Assembly: GCA_035527715.1 (NCBI GenBank)
Contig: DATKZY010000203.1
Coordinates: 1 to 19,201 of the forward strand
Direction of reading: 5' to 3'
Length of the DNA stretch: 19,201 nucleotides
DNA from: DSUN01 sp035527715
GTDB lineage: Bacteria; Planctomycetota; PUPC01; DSUN01
This document shows, piece by piece, positions 1 through 7,895 of the stretch. The notes beneath the pieces are model-generated. The model did no database searches. It saw only the letters and a list, made by a program, of their open reading frames with translations, and had not been told where the DNA came from. Every line of letters begins with the position of its first letter. The stretch's first letter is position 1. A program made the position numbers and the translations under genes.

Positions 1-1
1 G

Positions 2-325
2 CCGCCAAGGCCTGAGCCCCCGAAGGAGCCCGTGCCGCCGAAGCCCGAGCCCCCGAAAGAGCCGACCCCACCGAAGCCTGAGCCACCCAAGGAACCCACG
101 CCACCCAAGCCCGAGCCGCCCAAAGAGCCAACTCCTCCCAAGCCCGAACCCCCGAAAGAGCCGACCCCGCCGACGCCCGAGCCACCCACGGAGCCCACGC
201 CACCGAAACCCGAGCCACCCAAGCCCGAACCGCCCAAGGAGCCGACGCCCCCCAGCCCTGAGCCGCCGAAGGAACCCACGCCGCCCAAACCCGAACCACC
301 GAAGGAACCTGTCCCGCCCGAGCCG
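2..325 (+). repeat. In-frame PPKPEPPKEPT coding repeat
   Basis: An 11-residue (33-bp) unit of Pro, Glu and Lys is repeated about nine times, with one shortened unit around 200-235 and Thr, Ser or Val variants. Third codon positions differ between units (ccc/ccg/cca, gag/gaa, aag/aaa) while the peptide stays constant. That suggests selection on the protein rather than very recent duplication. Such Pro-rich charged segments usually form extended stalks or linkers. The array continues past the left edge. Confidence 0.9.
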
Positions 326-3300
326 AAACGAGCCGGTGGGCCGTTCCTCGTCTCCTCCCTGCCGCGAACGTGCTACGCGCCAGGCGAGACGGCGGAGTAC
401 ACGGTCGTCGTCGCCTCGGAGACCGACGTGCCCGACGCCGTGGTCACGCTGTCCGTGGCGAGCGATGCGGGCGAGACGTGGACGGCGACCGACGCCCTTG
501 GCCCGCTGGCCGCGGGGCGGCACTCGGTGACGTATGGGGTGGACGTGGCCTGCTTCCCCCAGGGCGCCTACAAGGTCAGCGCCCGCGTGGGCGAGCAGCA
601 GTCGGAGGCCCTGGCCCTCGTCGTGGCGCCGGCGGCGCCGCGGACGCATTTCCGGCTGGCCGGCTGGCTGTCGAAGCCGCCGAAGGGCGAGATTGACGCG
701 CAGCGGTGGAGCCGCTTCCTGGGCCTCAACACGGTGCTGCTCCAGGACCGGTCGGCGTGGGGGGCCGAGAGCGCGCTGGTGATGGACACGGCCTTCTCGG
801 CGACCAGCCGGGGCATCGGCGCCATGCCGGACGCCCGGCCCATGGAGGCCGGCCTGGCGCCCCCGCCGTTCGTGCAGGCGGGCGATCGCCTGACGGCTGC
901 CGGCCTCGAGTGGCTGAACGCCTGCGCGGTGAGCGGCGGCAGCCAGGGGCCCCTGATGCCCGGGCGCGACCTCACGGACCCCCTGGTGGTCCGCGGCGCC
1001 CATCACCGCATCCACCAGCGCATCCAGGCCGAACGCCGCTTCCGCAACTTCGCGGGCGTGCTGTTCACCGACGAGACCCTCCTGCCCCGCGCCAGCACGG
1101 GCGACAGCACCACGCCCTTCGGCGTGCCCGCGCACATCGCCGCCTACAAGAAGCTCTTCGACGCCACAGACGTCCCCTGGCAGCAAGGCTCGCAACGCTG
1201 GGACGACTGGTATCCCTACGTGATGTTCCGGGCGGGCATCCTGGGCGAGTGCCTGGCCGACTGGGCCGCGGCCGCGCGAGCCGTGAGCCCCGAGTGCATC
1301 GCCACCTCGCTGCTCGCGTCGCCCACCGAACTGTCCAACGGCGTGTATCCGCCCCTCCAGGCCAAGGGCCTGCCGGTCATCACCACCAGCGCGTCGCTCA
1401 CGGGGCCGGCGGGGATGATGATGCCGGCCGTCGTGGCCGACCTCGAGCGCGCGGGCAACTGGGGCAAGCCCCTGTGGTTCGCGCCCGAGGTGGCGGACGA
1501 CGCGGACCTCGACGAGATTCGTGTCGCGGTGTTCCTCGCCCTGGCGCGGAAGATTGACGGCGTGGTCTACCCCAAGAACGTGGACTACCATCTCGACCGC
1601 CCGGCCACCGGGCCGGGCCCGATGGACGTGCAGGCGAGCATCAGCAGCGTGAACCACCTGCTCACGCGCCTGGGCGACTTCCTGCTCGCCCTCGAAAAGC
1701 CGCGCGACGACGTGGCCATCCTCTACTCCGCCACCGAGCACATCGAGCGCATGGGCCGCGACCCCGTGAAGAACCCGGACGCGCCGGCCTACCCCTGGAC
1801 CCTCGTCGCGGCCTACAACGCCTGCATGTTCGCCCACTTCCCCGCCGTCTTCGTCACCGAGGACGAGCTGCTCAGCGGCCGGAGGACCACCAACAAGGTC
1901 ATCCTGGCCATCGGGCTCACCCGCATCCGCCCCGAGGTCAAGGGCGCCCTCGAGCAACACATCGCCGCCGGCGGCGTCGTGCTCACCGACACCACGACCA
2001 AGGTGGCCATCGAGGGAGCGAGGCCGCTCGGCATCGAGTTCCCCGACCTCCACCAGTACCACCAGAACCCCCCGGTGAAAGAGGGCGACGAGGAGTCCAC
2101 CCCCGACCTGGAACGCCGCGACGCCGTCGTCCAGGCCAGGCTCCTCTACCCGCTGCTGGGCACGTTGCGCACCGTGCTCAAGCAGCACATCGAGCGCGAC
2201 TACACGTCGTCGGACCCCGACACCATCGTGTGCGACCAGCAGTGCGGGGCGGGACGCTACATCTTCCTGATCAACAACACGCAGCGGACCGACTTCCACC
2301 GCGGCCTGAAGTGGGAGCTGGCCGCCGCGCGGACCCGTGTGACCTTCCGCGAGGGCGAGTATGCCGTCTACGAGGCCATCGAAGGCAAACGCGTCTACCC
2401 CATGCGCGACAAGGGGCATCCCACCTTGAGCCTCATCCTGCCGTCGGGCGCCCTGCGCCTCTACGCCCTCTTGCCCGAGGCCATCCGCGGCGTGCGCATC
2501 GGCAGCGCCAGCCTGGGGCGCGAGGGGCTCCGCGTGTCCGCCACGGTGTACGGCGAGGCCCGGGCATTCTTCGGATCCAAGGCCATCAACGCCGCCATCC
2601 CGCTCGAAGTCACGGTCGCCGACCCCGCGGGGCGCGAGCGCCTGCGCGTCTACCGGGCCCACAGCCCCAAAGGCTACGCGGAGACCTTGCCGCTCGGCCG
2701 CTTCGAGCAGCCGGGCAGGTGGACGCTGAGGGTGACCGAGCTGCTCAGCGGGCAGAGCGCCAGCACCACGTTCCGCGTCGGCAGCGGCTCGGCGTCGTGG
2801 GCCAGCCGCCGCGGGCCGCTGGCCGTCTTCGACGGCGAACGAACGACGGCTCTCTTGCGCTCGGGCGAGCCCCTCCTGATCCTCGTCGGCACCGAGGAAG
2901 AGGCCGCCAAGGCAGAGCCCCTGGCAGCCGCACTGCGCACCGACCAGCGGACCGTCGAGGTGCGCCTCGCCGCCGAGCTCGCCAAGCCGCGCACCCTCAG
3001 CTCGGCGGAAGCAGCACGGTACCTGAGCGCGGCGCCGGACAATGCTCTGATGCCCGACATCCGCCAGGCCGCCATCCTCCTGGGCGAGGCCGCCACCCAT
3101 CCCCTGATCCAGCAGGTGCACAACTCCGGCGTCGTGCCGCGCACGGTGACGCCCGACTGCCCCGGCCCCGGCGGCGCGCTCCTGTGCTGCGTCGTGTCGG
3201 CCTTCGAGCCCGACGTGCCGGTGATCGTCGCGGCCGCCGCCGACCCGGCGGGGGTGGACGCGGCCATCGAGGCCCTGCTCGCGGCCTCGCGGGGCACCGT

Positions 3301-4426
3301 GCCACGCGTCGCCTGGCGCGCGGTGTCCACCTCGCGCGAGCTGGCATCGGGCAGGCCGCAGCCGCGCGCCCCGAGCCCCGAGCGCCTGGCGCCGGCGTGG
3401 CGGTACCGCGGCAGCGACGTGCCGACCTGTGCCGCCGCCCCGCTCCAGGGCACCGACGTCACGGTGGGCTTCTACGACGGCATGGTCTTCACCTTCAACA
3501 GCACGGGCAAGGAGATGTGGCGCCGCCGGTGCACGACCCGCACGCGGGCCGTGGCGAGGAGCCTCGACGGCATCTGGGCCGCCATTGGCTCGTTCCCCGA
3601 GGTTCTGCTCGTCTCGGCCCAGGGGCGCCTCCAGTTCGGGGTCCCCATGGAGGAACCCGGGCCGCGGGCGGACCACACGGCCGTCGCCCTCTCCCCCGAT
3701 GGCACGCTCACCCTGGCCGGCACCCGCAAGGGCGTGATGACGGCCTATGACCTCCAAGGCAACAAGGTCTTCGCCATCGGCGACACGGACGCCGACGAGC
3801 AGAAGGAGGGCTGGCAGTCGCGCCTCGGTTGCATCAACGACCTGTGCGTCTCGCCGAGGACGGGCAACATCGTGGTGGGCGGCGAGCTCGCCACCATCGG
3901 CGTGGACCCCAAGGGCGAGGAGCTGTGGGCCGCCGCCGACGCCAATCGCGTCACCTCGGTCGCCTCCAGCTTCGGCGAGGAGCAGACCGTGGCCGTCGGC
4001 TCCCGCACCGGCCTCGTCGCCTGCATCAGCAGCGGCACCGTCCTCTGGCGCAACCAGGCCGACGCCTGCGTCACGTCCGTGTGCTTCCGCGGCGAGTCGC
4101 AGGAGATCCTGGCCGCCTCGCTGGACGGCACGCTGACGTGCTACGACAAGAACGGCAAGGCGCTGTGGACGCACCGCTCGCCGCTGGGCTTCCGCTACGT
4201 CGCCTCGTCGCTCGACGGGTCGCTCGTCGCCGCGGCCGAGCTCGCCGGCCGGGTCCTGCTGCTCAACAAGACGGGCCAGGTCGTCGTCGAGACCGAGCCG
4301 GTGGACGGCGCGATCCGCGCCTTCGCCTTCTCGGCCGACGGCGAGCGCCTCACCGTGGGCACCGCGTCGGGCGAGGTGCTGACCTTCAAGAACAAGCGCG
4401 CCGCGGTGGACCAGGACGAGTTGTGA
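2..4426 (+). CDS. Giant multidomain protein: Pro/Glu/Lys stalk, glycosidase-like core, C-terminal beta-propeller (5'-truncated by window edge)
   Basis: The frame is open from base 2, so the gene starts upstream; the GTG at 32 lies inside the repeat and is probably an ordinary valine codon. In order: a PPKPEPPKEPT-type repeat (to about 325); a beta-sandwich of CARDB/Ig type (about 340-630); a TIM-barrel-like segment resembling GH42 beta-galactosidases (about 650-1600), with LFTDET (Glu at 1073-1075) and WFAPEV (Glu at 1487-1489) in plausible acid/base and nucleophile positions; a segment like the beta-galactosidase trimerisation domain (about 1700-2050); a further beta-sandwich (about 2430-2790); an unrecognised alpha/beta domain (about 2870-3300); and PQQ/WD40-like propeller blades (about 3390-4410) with recurring DG-x-hydrophobic and G-K-x-hydrophobic-W strands. 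Stop is TGA at 4424. It is probably exported, but the N-terminus is not visible. Catalytic activity is inference; the propeller is the firmest domain call. Confidence 0.85.
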   Translation, partial: PPRPEPPKEPVPPKPEPPKEPTPPKPEPPKEPTPPKPEPPKEPTPPKPEPPKEPTPPTPEPPTEPTPPKPEPPKPEPPKEPTPPSPEPPKEPTPPKPEPPKEPVPPEPKRAGGPFLVSSLPRTCYAPGETAEYTVVVASETDVPDAVVTLSVASDAGETWTATDALGPLAAGRHSVTYGVDVACFPQGAYKVSARVGEQQSEALALVVAPAAPRTHFRLAGWLSKPPKGEIDAQRWSRFLGLNTVLLQDRSAWGAESALVMDTAFSATSRGIGAMPDARPMEAGLAPPPFVQAGDRLTAAGLEWLNACAVSGGSQGPLMPGRDLTDPLVVRGAHHRIHQRIQAERRFRNFAGVLFTDETLLPRASTGDSTTPFGVPAHIAAYKKLFDATDVPWQQGSQRWDDWYPYVMFRAGILGECLADWAAAARAVSPECIATSLLASPTELSNGVYPPLQAKGLPVITTSASLTGPAGMMMPAVVADLERAGNWGKPLWFAPEVADDADLDEIRVAVFLALARKIDGVVYPKNVDYHLDRPATGPGPMDVQASISSVNHLLTRLGDFLLALEKPRDDVAILYSATEHIERMGRDPVKNPDAPAYPWTLVAAYNACMFAHFPAVFVTEDELLSGRRTTNKVILAIGLTRIRPEVKGALEQHIAAGGVVLTDTTTKVAIEGARPLGIEFPDLHQYHQNPPVKEGDEESTPDLERRDAVVQARLLYPLLGTLRTVLKQHIERDYTSSDPDTIVCDQQCGAGRYIFLINNTQRTDFHRGLKWELAAARTRVTFREGEYAVYEAIEGKRVYPMRDKGHPTLSLILPSGALRLYALLPEAIRGVRIGSASLGREGLRVSATVYGEARAFFGSKAINAAIPLEVTVADPAGRERLRVYRAHSPKGYAETLPLGRFEQPGRWTLRVTELLSGQSASTTFRVGSGSASWASRRGPLAVFDGERTTALLRSGEPLLILVGTEEEAAKAEPLAAALRTDQRTVEVRLAAELAKPRTLSSAEAARYLSAAPDNALMPDIRQAAILLGEAATHPLIQQVHNSGVVPRTVTPDCPGPGGALLCCVVSAFEPDVPVIVAAAADPAGVDAAIEALLAASRGTVPRVAWRAVSTSRELASGRPQPRAPSPERLAPAWRYRGSDVPTCAAAPLQGTDVTVGFYDGMVFTFNSTGKEMWRRRCTTRTRAVARSLDGIWAAIGSFPEVLLVSAQGRLQFGVPMEEPGPRADHTAVALSPDGTLTLAGTRKGVMTAYDLQGNKVFAIGDTDADEQKEGWQSRLGCINDLCVSPRTGNIVVGGELATIGVDPKGEELWAAADANRVTSVASSFGEEQTVAVGSRTGLVACISSGTVLWRNQADACVTSVCFRGESQEILAASLDGTLTCYDKNGKALWTHRSPLGFRYVASSLDGSLVAAAELAGRVLLLNKTGQVVVETEPVDGAIRAFAFSADGERLTVGTASGEVLTFKNKRAAVDQDEL

Positions 4427-4436
4427 CCCGAGCAGT

Positions 4437-4527
4437 TGGATGAATGGATCGATGGATGAGTGGATGAATGAGAGACTGGATGATTGTCTGACATCCATCC
4501 ACCCATCCAATCCTCCATTCATCCCCC
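4437..4527. repeat. GGATG/CATCC hairpin element, copy 1
   Basis: The left arm is rich in GGATGAATG and GGATGAGTGGATG (about 4438-4472). The right arm, made of CATCCATCCACCCATCC and CATTCATCC, runs about 4491-4524. The arms pair over roughly 34 bases with a handful of mismatches, around a loop near 4473-4490. It begins 11 bases after the stop of the giant gene and ends just before the ribosome-binding site of the next gene. It could act as a transcript-end hairpin, but there is no T-run. A second copy lies at 5814-5890. Confidence 0.85.
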
Positions 4528-4552
4528 TTCCAACACCAAGGAGCCCTCGACC

Positions 4553-4753
4553 GTGGACATGATCCGCGACGGCGGCAGGACGGTCGTCTGCCCCGAATGC
4601 TACGCCCACCTCCACGTCCCTGAGCCGGTCACGGAGGGCCAGGAGCTGGAGTGCCACCAGTGCCGCGTCATCGTGGTCATCAAGGTCATGGACGGCAAGC
4701 TCACGCCCGTCGCCCGCAAGCCGAAGGACGCCACGGAGGACAAGACCTGGTAG
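4553..4753 (+). CDS. LysW-like small zinc-ribbon protein (66 aa)
   Basis: I start it at GTG 4553, preceded by AGGAG at 4539-4543 (9-base spacing); ATG 4559 is an alternative. An upstream in-frame ATG at 4484 would translate the hairpin repeat and is unlikely. The protein has two zinc-knuckle pairs, CPEC (C13, C16) and CHQC (C34, C37), separated by 17 residues. The intervening VPEPVTEGQELEC pattern and the following hydrophobic strand resemble LysW/ArgW amino-carrier proteins. LysW ends in EDWGE, whose terminal Glu carries the substrate; this protein ends in EDKTW, so a carrier role is not supported by the C-terminus. It sits directly upstream of argB, an enzyme whose relative LysZ acts on LysW. 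The fold call is fairly sure; the function is unknown. Confidence 0.75.
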   Translation: MDMIRDGGRTVVCPECYAHLHVPEPVTEGQELECHQCRVIVVIKVMDGKLTPVARKPKDATEDKTW

Positions 4754-4848
4754 CCGGCCCGATGCCGACGGACCTGGTCCCCACCCATTGCTGAGCATGC
4801 CACGCCATGGGAGCGCCAGGGCCCCGTGGCCCGCGACTTTGCCCTCAA

Positions 4849-4876
4849 TTGACTTTTGGGGGTGGTTGCCTATAAT
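4849..4876 (+). promoter_or_regulatory. Sigma70-type promoter upstream of argB
   Basis: TTGACT (4849-4854) and a perfect TATAAT (4871-4876) are separated by 16 bases, in an AT-richer island of an otherwise GC-rich region. The predicted start, near 4883, gives a leader of about 30 bases before the argB GTG. It probably drives argB and perhaps much of the downstream cluster. Confidence 0.8.
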
Positions 4877-4913
4877 CAGGGGTTCCATGCTCCGGCGTTG
4901 AGAGGAAGGCACG

Positions 4914-5798
4914 GTGGAAGAGGCCAAGGCCAAGGCGGCGGTGCTGATCGAGGCGCTGCCCTATCTCCAGCAGTTCCGCGGCCGCACGATGGTCGTGAAG
5001 TTCGGCGGCGCGGCGATGGATCCCCAGGGCGACCTGGCCGATATCCTGTTCAGCCTGGTCTTCCTGAGCCACGTGGGCGTGCGGCCCGTGCTCGTGCACG
5101 GCGGCGGGCACTTCATCAGCCAGGCGATGAAGGAGCGGGGGCTGCAACCGACCTTCGTGCGCGGCCGCCGGGTCACCGACGCGGCGGCGCTGGCCATCGT
5201 GGAGGACGTGCTGATCAACAAGGTGAACACCCAGCTCGTGGCGAAGATCGAGGAGCTGGGCGGCAGCGCCGTCGGCCTCCACTCGCGCCACGGCCGCCCC
5301 CTGCTCGGCGAGAAGCTGCTCGAAACCGCCGAGGACGGCTCGGCCGTGGACCTCGGCTTCGTGGGCAGGGTCTTCTCCGTGCGGACGGGCGTCATCAACG
5401 ACGTGCTCGACGCCGGCTGCATCCCGGTGGTGGCCCCGCTCGCCGTCACGGTGGACGGCCAGGTGCTCAACTGCAACGCCGACACGGCGTCGTGGAAGGT
5501 CGCCGCCGACCTCAAGGCCGAGAAGCTCGTGCTGCTGAGCGACGTGCCCGGCATCCTGCGCGACCGCGAGGACGAGGCCTCGCTCGTCACCACGCTGACG
5601 AAGGACGAGGCGGAGCGGCTCGAGCGCGAGGGCGTCATCGAGGGCGGCATGCTGCCCAAGGTGGACGCCTGCATCCGCGCCGTCGAGGCCGGCGTGCGCA
5701 AGGCCCACATGATTGACGGCCGCATCCCCCACGCGCTGCTGCTCGAGATCTTCACCGACACGGGCGTGGGCACCGAGATCATCCGCGCGAGAGGGTGA
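4914..5798 (+). CDS. argB: Acetylglutamate kinase (ArgB)
   Basis: Phosphorylates N-acetyl-L-glutamate with ATP, the second step of arginine synthesis, in the cytosol. The 294-residue protein has the amino-acid kinase fold: VVKFGGAAM with Lys29, the VHGGG loop (H62, G63-G65), FVRGRRVTD, LGFVGRV, and the NADTASWKVA region with the following LLSDVPGIL. It has HGGGHF rather than the HGGSAETN signature of LysZ, so N-acetylglutamate rather than LysW-bound aminoadipate is the expected substrate. The start is GTG 4914, with AGAGGAAGG (4901-4909) as ribosome-binding site. It follows the promoter at 4849-4876. The gap to argD holds the second GGATG hairpin. Confidence 0.95.
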   Translation: MEEAKAKAAVLIEALPYLQQFRGRTMVVKFGGAAMDPQGDLADILFSLVFLSHVGVRPVLVHGGGHFISQAMKERGLQPTFVRGRRVTDAAALAIVEDVLINKVNTQLVAKIEELGGSAVGLHSRHGRPLLGEKLLETAEDGSAVDLGFVGRVFSVRTGVINDVLDAGCIPVVAPLAVTVDGQVLNCNADTASWKVAADLKAEKLVLLSDVPGILRDREDEASLVTTLTKDEAERLEREGVIEGGMLPKVDACIRAVEAGVRKAHMIDGRIPHALLLEIFTDTGVGTEIIRARG

Positions 5799-5813
5799 CG
5801 CCAACGAGACCGG

Positions 5814-5890
5814 GGATGAATGGATGGTTGGATGAAAGCGGGATTCGTCTTCTCTGGCACTCATCCACTCATCCACCCATCCAATCATCC
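5814..5890. repeat. GGATG/CATCC hairpin element, copy 2
   Basis: The left arm 5814-5835 pairs with the right arm 5869-5890 at 20 of 22 positions. The loop is about 33 bases and contains a further CATCCACTCATCC run. It shares the GGATGAATGGATGG / CCACCCATCCAATC cores with the copy at 4437-4527. It fills the argB-argD gap, 15 bases after the argB stop. Confidence 0.9.
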
Positions 5891-5928
5891 TCTGCGAAGC
5901 CGGTCGCTACCACGCACTTGAGGGCACA

Positions 5929-7134
5929 ATGACCACACGGGAAACAATCGAGCTTTTTGGGAAACACGTCATCGCCAACTACGCCCGTTCCCCCATCGTC
6001 GCCGTCCGAGGCGAGGGAAGCTGGCTGTGGGACGCCGATGGCAAGCGCTACCTCGACCTCTTCCCCGGCTGGGGCGTGAACGGCATCGGCCACTGCCACC
6101 CGCGCGTGGTGGCCGCGATCCGCGAGCAGGCGGGCAAGCTCCTCCACGTGGCCAACGTGCCGTTCTACATCGAGGAGCAGGGCCGCCTGGCCCAGCTCAT
6201 CGCCGAGCGGAGCTTCGGCGGCCAGTGCTTCTTCTGCAACAGCGGCGCCGAAGGCAACGAGGCGGCGATCAAGCTCGCCCGTCGCTACGCCGCCGACCAG
6301 GCCGCCGCGGGCGCCCACCCCGTGCGCTACAAGGTCATCACCGCCTACAACTCCTTCCACGGCCGCACGCTCACCACGGTGGCAGCCACGGCGCAGCCGA
6401 AGTACCACGCCGGCTTCTACCCGCTGCCGCCCGGCTTCGTGCACGTGCCCTACAACGATGCCGACGTGGTGGCCAAGCTGATTGACAACGAGACGTGTGC
6501 CGTGATGATCGAGCCCATTCAGGGCGAGGGCGGCGTGAACGTGCCGTCCGACGGCTACCTGCCCGCCCTCCGCAAGCTGTGCGACGAGCGCGGCATCCTG
6601 CTCCTCTTCGACGAGGTGCAGACGGGCGTCGGCCGCACGGGCAAGTGGTTCGGCCACCAGAACTGGGGCGTCGAGCCCGACATCATGAGCCTGGCCAAGG
6701 CCCTCGGCGGCGGACTGGCGATTGGCGCGATGGTGGCGAAGCCCCACATCGCCAAGAGCCTCGTGCCCGGCACCCACGCCTCGACCTTCGGCGGCAACCC
6801 CATCGCCTGCGCCGCCGGCATTGCCGCCTTCGAGGCCATCGAGGAGGAGGGGTTGCTCGAGAACGCCCTCCGCATTGGCAAGCAGATCAAGAGCCGCATG
6901 GCCGCCGTGGCGGAGAAGGTCGGCTTCATCCGCGACGTGCGTGGCATGGGCTGCATGATCGGCATCGAGCTCGACCGGCCGGGCGCCGACATCGTGAAGC
7001 AGTGCATGGCCCAGGGCCTGCTCATCAACTGCACCCACGACACGGTGCTCCGCCTGCTCCCCTCGATGGCCGCGACCGAGGCCGAGATCGGCCAGGGAAT
7101 GGACATTCTGGAACAGGCGCTCACCGCCTCTTGA
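5929..7134 (+). CDS. argD: Acetylornithine aminotransferase (ArgD), class III PLP enzyme
   Basis: Transfers an amino group from glutamate to N-acetylglutamate semialdehyde, giving N-acetylornithine; cytosolic and PLP-dependent. The 401-residue length is usual for the family. Visible signatures are LDLFPGWGVNGIGHCHP near the N-terminus, the phosphate-binding NSGAEGNEAAIKLAR (normally SGAEANEA), LLLFDEVQTGVGRTGKW with the PLP-nitrogen Asp, and SLAKALGGG whose Lys257 should form the Schiff base, followed by HASTFGGNPIACAA. The start is ATG 5929 with a short-spaced GAGGG at 5920-5924. Related class III transaminases for ornithine, GABA or succinylornithine look similar, but the argB neighbour favours ArgD. 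Confidence 0.93.
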   Translation: MTTRETIELFGKHVIANYARSPIVAVRGEGSWLWDADGKRYLDLFPGWGVNGIGHCHPRVVAAIREQAGKLLHVANVPFYIEEQGRLAQLIAERSFGGQCFFCNSGAEGNEAAIKLARRYAADQAAAGAHPVRYKVITAYNSFHGRTLTTVAATAQPKYHAGFYPLPPGFVHVPYNDADVVAKLIDNETCAVMIEPIQGEGGVNVPSDGYLPALRKLCDERGILLLFDEVQTGVGRTGKWFGHQNWGVEPDIMSLAKALGGGLAIGAMVAKPHIAKSLVPGTHASTFGGNPIACAAGIAAFEAIEEEGLLENALRIGKQIKSRMAAVAEKVGFIRDVRGMGCMIGIELDRPGADIVKQCMAQGLLINCTHDTVLRLLPSMAATEAEIGQGMDILEQALTAS

Positions 7135-7145
7135 GGGACGCCGCA

Positions 7146-7895
7146 TTGGCCACCGAGGGCACAGCCCGAGCCGATGGGCGCCGCGCTGACGAGTTGCGGC
7201 CGGTGAAGATCCGCCGCCGCTACACGGCGAACCCGCCGGGCTCCGTGCTCGTCGAGGCCGGCGCCACCAAGGTGCTCTGCACCGCCATGGTCGAGCAGGG
7301 CGTGCCGCGGTTCCTCCTCAACAGCAACCAGGGCTGGGTCACCGCCGAGTACGGCATGCTGCCCGGCTCCACCACGACCCGCAAGCAGCGCGAGACGGGG
7401 GTGCACGTGGACGGCCGCAGCGTGGAAATCCGCCGCCTCATTGGTCGAGCCATGCGTGCCGCCATCAACCTCAAGGCGTTCGTGGGCCACACCATCTGGC
7501 TCGATTGCGACGTGCTCCAGGCCGACGGCGGCACACGCACGGCGAGCATCACGGGCGCCTACGTGGCCCTGGCCGATGCCGTGGCCTGGATGCGGGGGCA
7601 GAAGCTCGTCCGCTCCGAGCCCCTCACCGGCATGGTCGCCGCCGTCAGCGTCGGGATCGCCGGGGGCCAGCCCGTCCTCGACCTCTGCTACGCCGAGGAC
7701 GCGGCGGCCGACGTGGATATGAACGTGGTGATGACCGACCGCGGCGAGTTCATCGAGGTCCAGGGCACGGCCGAGCACGGGGCCTTCGGCGACGAGGCGT
7801 TGCTCGGCATGCTCAGCCTGGCCAAGGCAGGCATTCGGCGGCTCTTTGAATTGCAGTCCAAGGCCCTCCGCTGGCGGCGGAAGCCATGGGAATGA
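7146..7895 (+). CDS. rph: Ribonuclease PH
   Basis: Phosphate-dependent 3'-5' exoribonuclease that trims tRNA 3' ends. I start it at TTG 7146, preceded by GAGGGA (7133-7138), which overlaps the argD stop. This start keeps the family N-terminus ADGRRADELRPV; later GTG or ATG codons would delete it. The 249-residue product carries GSVLVEAGATKVLCTA, NQGWVTAEYGMLPGST, RQRETGVHVDGRSVEIRRLIGRAMRA, LDCDVLQADGGTRTASITGAYVAL, and DLCYAEDAAADVDMNVVM with the metal-site Asp residues. Its length is close to the usual 240. It overlaps rdgB by four bases (ATGA), suggesting coupled translation. Confidence 0.95.
   Translation: MATEGTARADGRRADELRPVKIRRRYTANPPGSVLVEAGATKVLCTAMVEQGVPRFLLNSNQGWVTAEYGMLPGSTTTRKQRETGVHVDGRSVEIRRLIGRAMRAAINLKAFVGHTIWLDCDVLQADGGTRTASITGAYVALADAVAWMRGQKLVRSEPLTGMVAAVSVGIAGGQPVLDLCYAEDAAADVDMNVVMTDRGEFIEVQGTAEHGAFGDEALLGMLSLAKAGIRRLFELQSKALRWRRKPWE

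Noticed and set aside
4434..4530. Rho-independent terminator after the giant gene
   Set aside because: A strong hairpin is present but no T-run follows; it is better described as a repeated element.
4484..4552. Upstream ATG extension of the zinc-ribbon gene
   Set aside because: It would translate the CATCC hairpin repeat into His/Pro/Ser-rich residues, while GTG 4553 has a well-placed AGGAG site.
4914..5798. LysZ ([LysW]-aminoadipate kinase) identity for the argB gene
   Set aside because: The substrate loop reads VHGGGHF rather than HGGSAETN, and the overall motif set fits acetylglutamate kinase.
4845..5888. Long minus-strand open frames across argB, and likewise across argD and lepB
   Set aside because: They mirror genes with clear family motifs on the plus strand; GC-rich codon bias makes long antisense frames common.
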